Notes: a model not told the origin generated them from the letters alone. Positions 46,322-56,300 are shown, numbered from the stretch's first letter. The stretch: DNA of 64,000 bases from Streptosporangium amethystogenes (GCF_000721075.1 NZ_JOEQ01000012.1:62001-126000); one strand, 5' to 3'. Numbers and translations: made by a program.

Positions 46322-47698
46322 TTACAGGTCGGCGGGCGCGGTGAGTTTGCCGGTGACGGCGGTCGCGGCGGCGACCTGCGGGGACACCAGGTGGGTACGG
46401 CCACCCTTGCCCTGCCGCCCCTCGAAGTTGCGGTTGGAGGTCGAGGCGCTGCGCTCGCCGGGGGCGAGGGTGTCGGGGTTCATCCCCAGGCACATGGAAC
46501 AGCCGGCCTCGCGCCATTCGGCGCCCGCGGCCTTGAAGACCTCGTGCAGCCCCTCCTGCTCGGCCTGGAGCTTGACCAGCATCGAGCCGGGCACGATCAG
46601 CGTGCGCGTGACGACCTGGCGCCCGCGCAGCACCTCGGCCGCGGCGCGCAGGTCCTCCAGCCTGCCGTTGGTGCAGGAGCCCACGAAGACCGTGTCGACC
46701 TTGACCTCGCGGAGCGGAGTGCCCGCGGTCAGGCCCATGTACTCCAGGGCACGCGCGGCGGCGGCCGGGTCGGCGGTGTCCTCGGGACGGGGCACGGACG
46801 TGCCCAGAGGGGCGCCCTGGCCCGGGTTGGTGCCCCAGGTGACGAACGGAGTCAGCGTCGTGGCGTCGATCTCCACGGCGGTGTCGAAGACCGCGTCCTC
46901 GTCGCTGACCAGCGACCTCCAGTACTCGACCGCGGCGTCCCAGTCGGCGCCGGACGGCGCGTGGGGACGGCCCTTGAGATATTCGAAGGTGGTCTCGTCC
47001 GGGGCGATCATGCCCGCCCGGGCACCCGCCTCGATGGACATGTTGCAGACCGTCATCCGGCCCTCCATGGAGAGCTTGCGGATGGCCTCGCCCCGGTACT
47101 CGACGATGTAGCCCTGGCCGCCGCCGGTGCCGATCCTGGCGATGATCGCCAGGATCAGGTCCTTGGCGGTGACGCCGGGGGGCAGTTCACCGGAGACCTC
47201 GATGGCCATGGTCTTCGGCCGGTAGGCGGGCAGCGTCTGGGTGGCCAGCACGTGCTCCACCTCGGAGGTGCCGATGCCGAACGCGATGCCGCCGAAGGCA
47301 CCGTGGGTGGAGGTGTGAGAATCACCACACACGATCGTCATGCCGGGCTGGGTCAGGCCGAACTGCGGGCCGATGATGTGGACCACGCCCTGCCCCGCGT
47401 CACCCATCGGGTGCAGCCGGACGCCGAACTCCGCGCAGTTCTTGCGCAACGTCTCCACCTGCACCCGCGACACCGGGTCGTTGATGGGGCCGAGCACAGT
47501 CGGGACGTTGTGGTCCTCGGTGGCGATGGTGAGGTCGGGCCGCCTGACGGGGCGACCCGCCATGCGCAGGCCGTCGAACGCCTGCGGGCTCGTGACCTCG
47601 TGAATGAGGTGCAGGTCGATGTAGAGCAGGTCGGGCTCTCCCTCCGCACGTCGTACGACGTGCTGCTCCCAGACCTTCTCCGCGAGCGTGCGGCCCAT
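46322..47698 (-). CDS. leuC: 3-isopropylmalate dehydratase large subunit
   Basis: This 458-residue aconitase-family subunit has the 4Fe-4S Cys in VGSCTNGR and [38 protein letters not shown] and RNFEGRQG are also typical. It isomerises 2- to 3-isopropylmalate in leucine synthesis. ATG 47698 follows GGAGGCGAC. It is divergent from ndgR with a 70-bp control region. Confidence 0.97.
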   Translation of the reverse strand: MGRTLAEKVWEQHVVRRAEGEPDLLYIDLHLIHEVTSPQAFDGLRMAGRPVRRPDLTIATEDHNVPTVLGPINDPVSRVQVETLRKNCAEFGVRLHPMGDAGQGVVHIIGPQFGLTQPGMTIVCGDSHTSTHGAFGGIAFGIGTSEVEHVLATQTLPAYRPKTMAIEVSGELPPGVTAKDLILAIIARIGTGGGQGYIVEYRGEAIRKLSMEGRMTVCNMSIEAGARAGMIAPDETTFEYLKGRPHAPSGADWDAAVEYWRSLVSDEDAVFDTAVEIDATTLTPFVTWGTNPGQGAPLGTSVPRPEDTADPAAAARALEYMGLTAGTPLREVKVDTVFVGSCTNGRLEDLRAAAEVLRGRQVVTRTLIVPGSMLVKLQAEQEGLHEVFKAAGAEWREAGCSMCLGMNPDTLAPGERSASTSNRNFEGRQGKGGRTHLVSPQVAAATAVTGKLTAPADL

Positions 47699-47738
47699 GT
47701 CGCCTCCTTGCGATCGGCTATCCCGCACCCACTTGCTT

Positions 47739-47753
47739 TCTCATATGTCGAGA
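47739..47753. promoter_or_regulatory. Candidate NdgR operator between leuC and ndgR
   Basis: TCTCATATGTCGAGA contains the inverted arms TCTC and GAGA around a 7-bp centre, in the shared control region 41 bp from the leuC start and 16 bp from the ndgR start. IclR-type NdgR is known to bind upstream of leuCD in Streptomyces. The exact motif match is inferred. Confidence 0.5.
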
Positions 47754-47768
47754 CGGCAGTATCGGTGT

Positions 47769-48485
47769 ATGGACAACTCTAGCGGAGTCGGCGTACTGGA
47801 CAAGGCCGTCCTCGTGCTCAACGCCCTTGAAGCCGGCCCGGCATCCCTCGCCCAGCTCGTCCACGCCACCGGCCTGGCCCGTCCCACCGCCCACCGGCTG
47901 GCCGTCGCCCTGGAGCACCACCGCATCGTCTCCCGCGACACCCAGGGCCGTTTCGTCCTGGGCCCCCGCCTGTCCGAGCTGTCCACCGCAGCCGGCGAGG
48001 ACAGGCTGCTGGCCGTCGCCTCACCGGTTCTCACCCAGCTGAGGGACCTGACCGGGGAGAGCGCGCAGCTCTACCGACGCCAGGGCGACGAGCGGGTCTG
48101 CGTGGCCGCCGCCGAGCGTGCCAGCGGGCTGCGTGACACCGTACCGGTCGGCTCGGCCCTGCCGATGCTCGCGGGGTCCGCGGCGCAGATCCTGCTCGCC
48201 TGGGAGGAGCCCGACCGCCTGCACCGGGGCCTGCGCGGGGCCAAGTTCACCGCGGCCACACTCGCGAGCGTGCGGCGCAGGGGCTGGGCGCACAGCGTCG
48301 GCGAGCGCGAGCAGGGCGTGGCCAGCGTCTCGGCGCCGATCAGGGGCGCGGGCGGCAAGGTGGTCGCCGCGGTGTCGGTCTCCGGCCCGATCGAGCGTCT
48401 GACCCGCACCCCCGGCAGGCTGCACGCCGCCCCCGTGGTCACCGCCGCCGAGCGGATCACCGAGTCGATGCGCCGCGCCAACTGA
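47769..48485 (+). CDS. ndgR: IclR-family regulator, NdgR type
   Basis: This 238-residue protein has an N-terminal winged helix-turn-helix (VLDKAVLVLNALE, ASLAQLVHATGLARPTAHRL) and a C-terminal IclR effector domain (GDERVCVAAAERASGLRDTV, REQGVASVSAPIR). Position and sequence match NdgR/AreB, which controls leuCD and amino-acid metabolism in actinobacteria and is thought to sense leucine-pathway compounds. ATG 47769 gives normal length. Confidence 0.92.
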   Translation: MDNSSGVGVLDKAVLVLNALEAGPASLAQLVHATGLARPTAHRLAVALEHHRIVSRDTQGRFVLGPRLSELSTAAGEDRLLAVASPVLTQLRDLTGESAQLYRRQGDERVCVAAAERASGLRDTVPVGSALPMLAGSAAQILLAWEEPDRLHRGLRGAKFTAATLASVRRRGWAHSVGEREQGVASVSAPIRGAGGKVVAAVSVSGPIERLTRTPGRLHAAPVVTAAERITESMRRAN

Positions 48486-48564
48486 CCTCCGCGGCGGCTG
48501 ACATCGAGCGACCTGTGGGCGATATGAGGAGGCGAGCACCCCTGCGGCCCCCTAGGCTGGGCAG

Positions 48565-50304
48565 GTGACAGATCGCATCGAGGCAGCCGCGGCTGAACTG
48601 CGTCCCCTGCTCCAGAACTTCATCCTGTGGGCGCGTGAGAACGCGCCCGGCAGCGATTCCAACCTGGTCGGCTCTGTCGCGCTGTGGCACCGGCTGATCG
48701 CCTCCGACGACGTCGGCCGGTGGAAGCAGTCCGACCTGCGCACGGTTCTCCTCGATCGGATGCCCCAGGTCATCGAGGACCCGGACGCCGCCGCCGACGG
48801 CATGGTGCCCGCGGTCCGCGCCTATCTGACCTTCCTGTCGGAGTCGGACCGCCTGGCCAAGGGCTCCGCCCCGCTGGGGGACCTGCTCGCCGAACTCGAC
48901 CGCCTTGAGGACGACTTCGTCGACGCCATGGAGGATCTCGTCGTCGAGGAGGATGAGGACGACGAGTACGACGAGGAGGAGTCCGAGGGGCTCGGTGACT
49001 TCGAGCCGTTCGCCGACGAGCTCTCCGAGCTGCCGACGATCAGGCTCCGCCCGGACTCCGAGCTGGCCGAGGCCACCCGCAGGACACCTCTGATCTCCAA
49101 GGCCCGCGACCTCGCGATCTGGGTCGGCTCGGAGCGCCGGGTGGGCGAGACGAGCCTGCTCGACGACACCGAGATCACCGAGGCCCTGGCCGTCCTCGGC
49201 ATCCCGGTTCCCGAGAAGGGCGACAAGTCGCTGGCCGACTCCGTCCCCGCGCTCTGGAACATCTGGAACCTCGCGATCGACCTCGACTTCCTCCAGCCCG
49301 AGGGGGAGGACACGGTCAGCATCGACGCCGACACCGCGGAGTGGCCCTTCGAGGAGGACGACGACGCCCTCGACGCGTGGATGGCCGGTCTGCACTCCAT
49401 CGACTACGGCGACCCGGAGCTGGCGGACGAGGAGGCCACGATCGCCCTGTCCGGGCTGACCAGGGCGCTGCTGGTCCGGGTGCTGCTGGCGACCGGTTCC
49501 AAGCCGCTGGCCAAGCTCCGCACCGAGCTGGCCGAGGCCGCCGCCGAGTACGACGACCTGGGCGCGGAGGCCTGGGCCGCCGCCACCGCGCAGTACGGCG
49601 ACCCGCTCAACCCGGTGCTCGACTGGCTGGCCGGGTACGGCATGGTCGAAGTCGAGCACGACCAGGTGCGGCTGACCGCGCTCGGCATGGAGGGCGTGGT
49701 CCACCTCGTGGACGAGGCCGACATCGAGCTGGACGCCCGGCCCGCCATCGACGCGATGACGGCCCTGGACCTGCTCTCCTTCGGCTCCGAGCTGCCCGAG
49801 GAGGAGGCGGACGCCGAGTTCGAGGCCTGGATGGAGCTGCGCGCCCCCGAGCAGGCCGCCAGGGACCTGCTGGAGGCCGCGGCCGAGGACGACGCGAACG
49901 CGCTGATCCGGGTCCAGGCGGCCAGCATGGTCGGCTCGCTCGGCGAGGTGGCCGTCCCCGCCTGGCGGGAGGCCCTCGACGAGCCGTCCCTGCGCCCGTA
50001 CGCGGCCACCCACCTGGCCCAGCTGGGCGTCGAGGACGCTCCCCAGCCCACCCAGGCCGACACCCACTGGCTGATCCTCGACATGCTGACCATCTCCGCC
50101 GGCCTGGGCCGTCCCGAGTTCGTCAGCAGCCTGGACGACATCGGCAACGTGCCGAACCTGGTCAGTCTGCTCGAAGTGATCTGGAAGGTGCCACACCCGC
50201 ACCTGGAGGAGCTGCTGGAGGCGATCGGCAAGGCGCATCCGGACAAGCAGGTGGGCAAGGCCGCAAAGCGCGCCCTGTTCAAGGCCCGCTCGGGGCAGAA
50301 CTAG
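48565..50304 (+). CDS. Large acidic protein of unknown function
   Basis: This 579-residue protein is predominantly helical and strongly acidic, with a low-complexity run of Glu and Asp near residues 125-140 (VEEDEDDEYDEEE). The N-terminal 110 residues and the C-terminal 150 residues (helical repeats such as RVQAASMVGSLGEVAVPAW) may be HEAT-like. No enzyme motif, signal peptide or membrane helix is seen. GTG 48565 is 80 bp after ndgR. It is followed by a strong terminator. Confidence 0.85.
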   Translation: MTDRIEAAAAELRPLLQNFILWARENAPGSDSNLVGSVALWHRLIASDDVGRWKQSDLRTVLLDRMPQVIEDPDAAADGMVPAVRAYLTFLSESDRLAKGSAPLGDLLAELDRLEDDFVDAMEDLVVEEDEDDEYDEEESEGLGDFEPFADELSELPTIRLRPDSELAEATRRTPLISKARDLAIWVGSERRVGETSLLDDTEITEALAVLGIPVPEKGDKSLADSVPALWNIWNLAIDLDFLQPEGEDTVSIDADTAEWPFEEDDDALDAWMAGLHSIDYGDPELADEEATIALSGLTRALLVRVLLATGSKPLAKLRTELAEAAAEYDDLGAEAWAAATAQYGDPLNPVLDWLAGYGMVEVEHDQVRLTALGMEGVVHLVDEADIELDARPAIDAMTALDLLSFGSELPEEEADAEFEAWMELRAPEQAARDLLEAAAEDDANALIRVQAASMVGSLGEVAVPAWREALDEPSLRPYAATHLAQLGVEDAPQPTQADTHWLILDMLTISAGLGRPEFVSSLDDIGNVPNLVSLLEVIWKVPHPHLEELLEAIGKAHPDKQVGKAAKRALFKARSGQN

Positions 50305-50314
50305 GAACGGAACC

Positions 50315-50347
50315 AGAAAGGGACGGGGCGGCGCCCCGTCCCTTTCT
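50315..50347 (+). terminator. Strong terminator after the acidic protein gene
   Basis: AGAAAGGGACGGGGC and GCCCCGTCCCTTTCT form a perfect 15-bp stem around GGC, 11 bp after the stop, followed by TTCTTTCC. The 50348-50536 stretch beyond it holds no gene that I can see. Confidence 0.85.
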
Positions 50348-50536
50348 GATTCTTTCCGGTTCCGCCATGGCGGAGAGCGTTCAGGCGCCACCTGGCCGTA
50401 CATCGGGTGACGGCCGAGGGTTTCTTCTCGATCAGGCATGCGTCCGGGGTGCCCGATCATCCGGACGCGGCACCGAGCGATTAGACGATCTGAGAGATCC
50501 ACGCCGGGCGGGCTTAATCCGCCCCTGAAATGACAA

Positions 50537-50568
50537 AAACCCCCGGGAACCGTTGCTCCCGGGGGTTT
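50537..50568 (-). terminator. Terminator of the tRNA array
   Basis: AAACCCCCGGGA (50537-50548) pairs perfectly with TCCCGGGGGTTT (50557-50568). On the minus strand it is followed by TTTTTG, a classic intrinsic terminator 8 bp after tRNA-Glu. Confidence 0.88.
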
Positions 50569-50576
50569 CGCACTTG

Positions 50577-50649
50577 TAGCCCCGACCGGATTCGAACCGG
50601 CGCTACCGCCTTGAGAGGGCGGCGTCCTAGGCCACTAGACGACGGAGCC
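50577..50649 (-). tRNA. tRNA-Glu (CTC)
   Basis: The minus-strand cloverleaf has anticodon stem CCGCC/GGCGG with loop CTCTCAA giving anticodon CTC, T-loop GGTTCGAATCC and D-arm with CTAGTGGCCTAGGA. The acceptor stem GGCTCCG pairs with CGGGGCT using two G-T pairs. It is nearly identical to the next tRNA-Glu. No CCA is encoded. Confidence 0.93.
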
Positions 50650-50665
50650 TTGCGAGAGACAGTGG

Positions 50666-50738
50666 TAGTCCCGACCGGATTCGAACCGGCGCTACCGCCT
50701 TGAGAGGGCGGCGTCCTGGGCCACTAGACGACGGGACC
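50666..50738 (-). tRNA. tRNA-Glu (CTC), second copy
   Basis: Anticodon loop CTCTCAA (anticodon CTC) and T-arm are identical to the copy at 50577. The acceptor stem GGTCCCG/CGGGACT is better paired than in the first copy, and the D-loop differs by one base (CCCAGGA). The 16-bp gap between them suggests processing from a common precursor. Confidence 0.93.
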
Positions 50739-50752
50739 CTACACACTGTCAT

Positions 50753-50798
50753 CAGATTCGGTGGGAGCCGAATCTGCGGCATCTTCCTGAGAAGATGC
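50753..50798 (-). other. Two stem-loops between tRNA-Gln and tRNA-Glu
   Basis: CAGATTCGG-TGGGAG-CCGAATCTG (50753-50776) and GCATCTTC-CTGA-GAAGATGC (50779-50798) are both perfect hairpins filling the spacer in the tRNA precursor. They may guide RNase processing of the polycistronic tRNA. Confidence 0.7.
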
Positions 50799-50800
50799 AG

Positions 50801-50872
50801 CTGGGGTACCAGGACTCGAACCTAGAACAACTGAACCAGAATCAGCCGTGTTGCCAATTACACCATACCCCA
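50801..50872 (-). tRNA. tRNA-Gln (CTG)
   Basis: The minus-strand cloverleaf has acceptor TGGGGTA/TACCCCA, anticodon loop TTCTGGT (anticodon CTG) and T-loop GGTTCGAGTCC. It is the first tRNA of the array (Gln, Glu, Glu). The gltX gene for glutamyl-tRNA synthetase lies 4 kb away. Confidence 0.93.
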
Positions 50873-51046
50873 CCGCACCGGACTCCCTTGCGGGACTCGC
50901 TGGCGCCTCCGAAAGAATAGCCCAGGTTGGGGGTCAAGACCAAAACGATTGCCGGCGGCCGAATCGCGGTATCCCCGGGCTGCCGCAACGAAGGTCGGTT
51001 GTGTAACCCTGCTGAGAGATCCGTCCACCCGAGAGGAGTTCCAGCC

Positions 51047-53026
51047 TTGGCCGAGAACCCGTTCTTCGAACCCAGCACGCTGCCGTACGGGCTGCCGCCG
51101 TTCGCCCTGATCAGGGAGGAGCACTATCTTCCCGCCTTCGAACGTGGCATGGCCGACCAGCTGCGCGAGGTGCGGGAGATCGCCGACAACCCGGAGCCCG
51201 CGACGTTCGGCAACACGATCGAGGCCCTGGAGCGCTCGGGCCGGATTCTCAAGCGGACCGTGACCGTCTTCAGCAGCATCTCCGCCTCCGACACGACCGA
51301 CGGCATCCGGGAGATCGAGACCCAGATCTCCCCCAGGCTGACCCAGCACACCGACTCCATCCTCCTGGACCGCGCCCTGTACGCCCGGATCAAACAGGTG
51401 GCCACCGACGACCCCGAGGAGGCGTGGCTGCTGCAGAAGTACCGCGTCGACTTCGTCAGGGCCGGCGCGGACCTGTCCGAGGACGACCAGGATCGCCTCA
51501 GGGCGCTCAACGAGGAACTGACCAGACTCGCCACGACCTTCTCCCAGAACCTGCTCACGGCCTCCACGGCCTCCGCGCTGGTCGTCGAGGACGTCAAGCT
51601 GCTGGACGGGCTCGCCGAGAGCACGATCAAGGCGATCGAGAAGGACGGCAGGTACGTCCTGCCGCTGTTCAACTACACCAACCAGCCCGCGCTGGCCGAG
51701 CTGACCGACCGGGAGACCCGCAGGAGGCTGTACGAGCTGTCCATCGGCCGGGCGCCGGAGAACTTCGAGCTGGCGGCCAGGATGGCGGCGCTCCGCGCCG
51801 AGCGGGCGGCCCTGCTCGGCTTTCCCAACCACGCCGCCTACTCCGTCGCCGACCAGACCGCCAAGACCACCGACGCCGTCGAGGAGATGCTCGGCAAGCT
51901 GGTGGGCCCCGCGGTGGCCAACGTCCGCCGGGAGGCCGAGGCGCTGAGCGAGCAGGCCGGCTTCCCCCTGGAGCCGTGGGACTGGTCCTTCTACGCCGAG
52001 CGGGTGCGCAAGGCCCGCTACGACTTCGACGCCGCCGACCTTCGCCCCTACTTCGAGCTGGACCGGGTGCTGCGGGACGGTCTCTTCCACGCCGCCGGCG
52101 AGCTGTACGGGATCACCTTCGCCGACCGGGACGACCTGGCCGGGTACCACCCGGACGTCCGGGTCTTCGAGGTGTCCGACGCGGACGGCTCACCGCTCGG
52201 CCTGTTCCTGTTCGACCCGTACGCCCGGCCGACCAAGCGCGGCGGCGCCTGGATGAACAACCTGGTCACCCAGTCGCACCTGTTCGGCGAGCTGCCCGTG
52301 GTGATGAACAACCTCAACATCACCAAACCCTCCGAGGGTCCGACGCTCCTGACGTTCGAGGAGGTCAACACCGCCTTCCACGAGTTCGGCCACGCCCTGC
52401 ACGGCCTCTTCTCCGACGTGCGCTTCCCCCGGGTCTCCGGCACCGACGTGCCGCGCGACTTCGTGGAGTACCCCTCGCAGGTCAACGAGATGTGGGCCAC
52501 CTGGCCCTCGATCCTCGCCAACTTCGCCAGACACCACGAGACCGGCGAGCCGGTGCCCGCGGAGCTCCTGGAGAAGATGAGGGCCGCGGAGAAGTTCAAC
52601 CAGGGCTTCGCCACCGTCGAGTATCTCGCGGCGGCCCTGCTGGACTGGGCCTGGCACAAGCCGGCCGCAGGCGAGATCGTCGGGGACGCCGAGGCGTTCG
52701 AGAACGCGGCCCTGGAGCGCGCCGGGATCGCCTACGACCTGGTCCGCCCCCGCTATCGGACCAACTACTTCGCGCACATCTTCGTCAGCGGGGTGGGCGG
52801 CTACAGCGCCGGCTACTACTCCTACATCTGGAGCGAGGTGCTGGACGCCGAGAGCGTCGACTGGTTCGAGGAGAACGGCGGCCTGACACGGGGCAACGGT
52901 GACCACTTCCGCTCCACCCTGCTGTCGGTCGGCGGCTCGCGGGACGTGATGGACGCCTTCCGCGACTTCCGTGGCCGCGACCCGCGCATCGAGCCCCTGC
53001 TGAAGCGCCGCGGCCTGGAGGCGTAG
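51047..53026 (+). CDS. M3-family zinc metallopeptidase
   Basis: This 659-residue M3A peptidase (oligopeptidase A / dipeptidyl carboxypeptidase type) has the zinc motif HEFGHALHGLF with the third-ligand Glu 28 residues downstream of the second His in the following helix. Others are MNNLNITKPSEGPTLLTF and the C-terminal GYSAGYYSYIWSEVLDAE. It is cytoplasmic with no signal peptide and degrades oligopeptides. The start is TTG 51047 (MAENPFFEPSTLPYG) after GAGAGGAG; upstream extensions are not conserved-looking. Confidence 0.94.
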   Translation: MAENPFFEPSTLPYGLPPFALIREEHYLPAFERGMADQLREVREIADNPEPATFGNTIEALERSGRILKRTVTVFSSISASDTTDGIREIETQISPRLTQHTDSILLDRALYARIKQVATDDPEEAWLLQKYRVDFVRAGADLSEDDQDRLRALNEELTRLATTFSQNLLTASTASALVVEDVKLLDGLAESTIKAIEKDGRYVLPLFNYTNQPALAELTDRETRRRLYELSIGRAPENFELAARMAALRAERAALLGFPNHAAYSVADQTAKTTDAVEEMLGKLVGPAVANVRREAEALSEQAGFPLEPWDWSFYAERVRKARYDFDAADLRPYFELDRVLRDGLFHAAGELYGITFADRDDLAGYHPDVRVFEVSDADGSPLGLFLFDPYARPTKRGGAWMNNLVTQSHLFGELPVVMNNLNITKPSEGPTLLTFEEVNTAFHEFGHALHGLFSDVRFPRVSGTDVPRDFVEYPSQVNEMWATWPSILANFARHHETGEPVPAELLEKMRAAEKFNQGFATVEYLAAALLDWAWHKPAAGEIVGDAEAFENAALERAGIAYDLVRPRYRTNYFAHIFVSGVGGYSAGYYSYIWSEVLDAESVDWFEENGGLTRGNGDHFRSTLLSVGGSRDVMDAFRDFRGRDPRIEPLLKRRGLEA

Positions 53027-53041
53027 CCCTTCGTGCACCGT

Positions 53042-53067
53042 CCGGGGTGCAGGAAACCGCACCCCGG
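53042..53067 (+). terminator. Hairpin after the M3 peptidase gene
   Basis: CCGGGGTGC (53042-53050) pairs perfectly with GCACCCCGG (53059-53067), 15 bp after the stop, before the esterase gene. Confidence 0.65.
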
Positions 53068-53120
53068 GCGGGAACGCGGCTCCAATGCGCTCCGCCTGGA
53101 TCTCAAGCACGCTGAAGAGC

Positions 53121-54794
53121 ATGAAACGACCATGGAACAGGACGAGCGCCGCGCTCGTCGCCGGCCTGGCCTGTGCCCTGCCGCTGCTGACGGCGGCCCC
53201 GGCGGCCGCGGGCGGTGGGGACACGACGGCCCGTACCGGCACCGTGCCGCCGAGGGCCACGGCCCCGGCCACCACGGTACGTACCGACTCCGGATGGGTG
53301 AGGGGCGGGGCCGGTAAGGATCATCTGTTCTTCCAGGGCATCCCGTACGCCGCGCCCCCCGTCGGTGAGCTGCGCTGGCGGTCGCCGCGAGCCGTCACCC
53401 CGTGGCAGGGGGTGCGCGACGCCACCGCGCCGGGTGAGCGGTGCGCGCAGACCGCCGACATCTGGGGCCTGCCGGGAAGCGAGGCGGAGGACTGCCTCTA
53501 CCTCAACGTGACCGCGCCCGCCCCGGCAGGCGGGAAGCGGCCCCGGCCGGTCATGGTGTGGCTGCACGGCGGAAGCCTCATCAAGGGGGCCGGCAGCGAC
53601 TACGACGCCCGCAGGCTGGCCGTGCGGGGCGATGTCGTGGTGGTGACGGTCAACTACCGGCTGGGCGTCTTCGGGTTCTTCGGGTATCCCGGGCTGGAGA
53701 ACGCGGGAGCGTTCGGGATCGAGGACCAGCAGGCGGCCCTGCGCTGGGTGCGGCGCAACGCGGCGGCGTTCGGCGGCGACCCGCGCAACGTCACCCTGTT
53801 CGGCGAGTCCGCGGGGTCGCACTCGGTGTGCGCGCAGCTCGCCTCCCCCTCCGCGGCGGGGCTGTTCCACCGGGCGATCACCCAGAGCAGCCCGTGTGGG
53901 GCCGGAAGCTTCGAGGGCACCCCGCTGAGGCCGGTGATGGACATACCGTTCTGGGTGCCCCGAGCCGCCCACGACGGCTACGGACAGGCTCTGGCAGCCG
54001 GGCTGGGGTGCGCGGACCCGGAGACCGCGCTCGCCTGCCTGCGGGACAGGCCGGTGGCCGACCTGCTCGCCCAGCAGCCGCTCCCGCTGCCCGCGTACGG
54101 TAACGCGGTGCTGCCCGAGGATCCCTCGAAGGTGTTCGAGGAGGGCCGCTTCCACCGGGTGCCCGTGTTGACGGGCATCACCAGGGACGAGGGCACGCTT
54201 TTCACGTCGCTGCTGTTCCCGCCGATGACGGACGGGGAGTACGAGTCCGCGGCCAACGCGAAGTTCGGCGCCGCGGGACCGGACGTGCTGGCCGAGTATC
54301 CGCCGGACGCCCACGGCGGCTCACCCCTTCAGGCGGTGGCGGCCGTCATGAGCGACCTGGACTGGGCCTGGCCGGCGCGCGACACAGACCTGCTGTTCGC
54401 CCGGCACGTGCCGACCTTCTCCTACGAGTTCACCGATCGGACGGCGCCCCAGCTCTTCCCGCTGCCCAACGGGGTCAGGCCGCTCGCCTCGCACGGGTCC
54501 GAGCTGTCGTTCCTGTTCGACGTCGGCTGGAGGTCCGCCCCGCTCACCCCCGAGCAGCGGCGGCTCGGCGACACAATGATCGACTACTGGTCCAGGTTCG
54601 CCGCCGTCGGCGATCCGAACCGGCCTGGCCTGCCCACCTGGAGTCGCGTGCGCCCCACCGGCGGCACGCCGTACGTGCAGGGGCTGGCTCCGGGGCGAGG
54701 CGGTGTCGCCCCCTTCGACCGGGCCGCGGTTCACCGTCTCGCCTTCTGGGACAGGCTCGCCGCACAGGGGACGGAGCCGGCACACCCCTCCTAG
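53121..54794 (+). CDS. Secreted type-B carboxylesterase
   Basis: This 557-residue esterase has a signal peptide (about 1-31). FFQGIPYAAPPVGELRWR, MVWLHGGS (oxyanion hole), GDPRNVTLFGESAGS (nucleophile Ser), TRDEGT (Glu) and ASHGSELSFLF (His) follow, so the whole triad is present. Cys pairs include CAQ and CLY near the N-terminus. It hydrolyses carboxylic esters outside the cell; the substrate is unknown. ATG 53121 (MKRPWNRTS) follows GAAGAGC. Confidence 0.92.
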   Translation: MKRPWNRTSAALVAGLACALPLLTAAPAAAGGGDTTARTGTVPPRATAPATTVRTDSGWVRGGAGKDHLFFQGIPYAAPPVGELRWRSPRAVTPWQGVRDATAPGERCAQTADIWGLPGSEAEDCLYLNVTAPAPAGGKRPRPVMVWLHGGSLIKGAGSDYDARRLAVRGDVVVVTVNYRLGVFGFFGYPGLENAGAFGIEDQQAALRWVRRNAAAFGGDPRNVTLFGESAGSHSVCAQLASPSAAGLFHRAITQSSPCGAGSFEGTPLRPVMDIPFWVPRAAHDGYGQALAAGLGCADPETALACLRDRPVADLLAQQPLPLPAYGNAVLPEDPSKVFEEGRFHRVPVLTGITRDEGTLFTSLLFPPMTDGEYESAANAKFGAAGPDVLAEYPPDAHGGSPLQAVAAVMSDLDWAWPARDTDLLFARHVPTFSYEFTDRTAPQLFPLPNGVRPLASHGSELSFLFDVGWRSAPLTPEQRRLGDTMIDYWSRFAAVGDPNRPGLPTWSRVRPTGGTPYVQGLAPGRGGVAPFDRAAVHRLAFWDRLAAQGTEPAHPS

Positions 54795-54829
54795 GGGCCT
54801 GCCGACCTGATCCTTCCCGCCCCACCGGT

Positions 54830-54859
54830 CCTGCCCTGGTCCTCCCGGGCCAGGGCAGG
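54830..54859. terminator. Bidirectional terminator between esterase and gltX
   Basis: CCTGCCCTGG (54830-54839) pairs perfectly with CCAGGGCAGG (54850-54859) around a 10-base loop, in the 138-bp gap between convergent genes. Confidence 0.7.
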
Positions 54860-54932
54860 CCCCCCGCTCCACGATGACCTCCGACGCGCTGACGGCTCCG
54901 CCGCGCCCCGGGCCTCGTCCGGTCCGCGTTCC

Positions 54933-56300
54933 TCAGGCCTGGAGCCTGGCGAGGGCGGCGCGGATGCGGTCCATCGACCGCGTCCGGCCGAGGACCTCGA
55001 TGGACTCGAACAGCGGCAGGCCGACGGTGCGGCCGGTGACGGCCACCCGGACCGGCGCCTGGGCCTTGCCGAGCTTGAGGCCATAGGAGGCGCCGACCTC
55101 CTCCAGCGCCGTCTTGAGCGACTCGGGGTCCATCTCGACCTTCTCAAGCCGGTCGAGGTAGCCGGTGAGGATCTCCACGGCGGAGTTCTTCATGGCCTTG
55201 TCCCACGACGCCTGGTCGAAGACCGGCTCGTCCAGGAAGAGGAAGTCCACGTTCGCGGTGATCTCGGACAGGACCGCGATGCGGGTCTGGGCGAGCTCGG
55301 CGACCTTGGCGAAGGTCTCGCGGTCCCAGCTCGGGTCCAGCCACGGCTCGCAGCGGGTGACGAACTCCGCCAGCGGCAGTGCCCTGATGTACTCGCCGTT
55401 GAACGCGCGGAGCTTCTTCTCGTCGAAGAAGGCCGGGGAGGGGTTGACGTCCTCCAGCCTGAACAGCGGCACCATCTCCGACCAGGGCATGATCTCCCGG
55501 TCGTCGCCGGGGCCCCAGCCGAGCAGCATCAGGTAGTTGACCATCGCCTCGGCCAGGTAGCCCTCCTCGCGGTAGGACTCCAGCGCGACCTTGTCGCGGC
55601 GCTTGGACAGCTTCTGACGCTTCTCGTTGACGATGACCGGCACGTGCGCCCAGGTGGGCGGTGCGACGCCGAGCGCCTCCCAGAGCAGCTGCTGCTTGGG
55701 GGTGTTGGACAGGTGCTCCTCGGCGCGGACCACGTGGCTGATCCGCATCTCGACGTCGTCGACGACGTTGGCCAGTACGAAGAGCGGGGAGCCGTCACCG
55801 CGCGCGATGACGAAGTCCTCCATCGCGTTGTTGGGGAACTCGACGGTGCCGCGGACCAGGTCGGAGATCACGGTGACGCCCTCGTCGGGGGTACGGAAGC
55901 GGACCGCGCCCTCGGACAGGCCCCGGTCGCGGCAGAAGCCGTCGTAGCCCTGGTGCTCGGACCCGGTGCGGGCCTTGACCTCGTCGCGGGTGCACGTGCA
56001 GTAGTAGGCCCGGCCCTCGGCGAGCAGCCTGGCCGCGGCCTCGCGGTGCTGCTTCTCGTACGAGGACTGGAAGTAGGGCCCCTCGAAGGCCGGGGCGCCG
56101 TCGTTGATCCCGATCCAGGCGAGCGCCGAGATGATGCCCTCGGTCCATTCCGGCCGGTTGCGTGCGGCGTCGGTGTCCTCGATGCGGAGCACGAACTTCC
56201 CGCCGGACCTCTCGGCCAGGGCCCAGTTGAACAGCGCGGAGCGGGCGCCGCCGACATGGAACATGCCGGTCGGCGAGGGGGCGAAACGAACCCTAATCAC
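54933..56300 (-). CDS. gltX: Glutamyl-tRNA synthetase
   Basis: This 455-residue class I synthetase has the HIGH-type motif [25 protein letters not shown], the KMSKS-type motif KLSKRRDK and anticodon-binding C-terminal helices. It charges tRNA-Glu and, in organisms lacking GlnRS, probably also tRNA-Gln for later amidation. GTG 56300 overlaps the end of the FAH gene by 8 bp. It is adjacent to the Glu/Gln tRNA array region. Confidence 0.96.
   Translation of the reverse strand: MIRVRFAPSPTGMFHVGGARSALFNWALAERSGGKFVLRIEDTDAARNRPEWTEGIISALAWIGINDGAPAFEGPYFQSSYEKQHREAAARLLAEGRAYYCTCTRDEVKARTGSEHQGYDGFCRDRGLSEGAVRFRTPDEGVTVISDLVRGTVEFPNNAMEDFVIARGDGSPLFVLANVVDDVEMRISHVVRAEEHLSNTPKQQLLWEALGVAPPTWAHVPVIVNEKRQKLSKRRDKVALESYREEGYLAEAMVNYLMLLGWGPGDDREIMPWSEMVPLFRLEDVNPSPAFFDEKKLRAFNGEYIRALPLAEFVTRCEPWLDPSWDRETFAKVAELAQTRIAVLSEITANVDFLFLDEPVFDQASWDKAMKNSAVEILTGYLDRLEKVEMDPESLKTALEEVGASYGLKLGKAQAPVRVAVTGRTVGLPLFESIEVLGRTRSMDRIRAALARLQA

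Noticed and set aside
50577..50738. Direct duplication of tRNA-Glu as an integration att site
   Set aside because: The two copies are adjacent complete tRNAs with different acceptor stems and no element between them, so this is an ordinary tandem tRNA pair.
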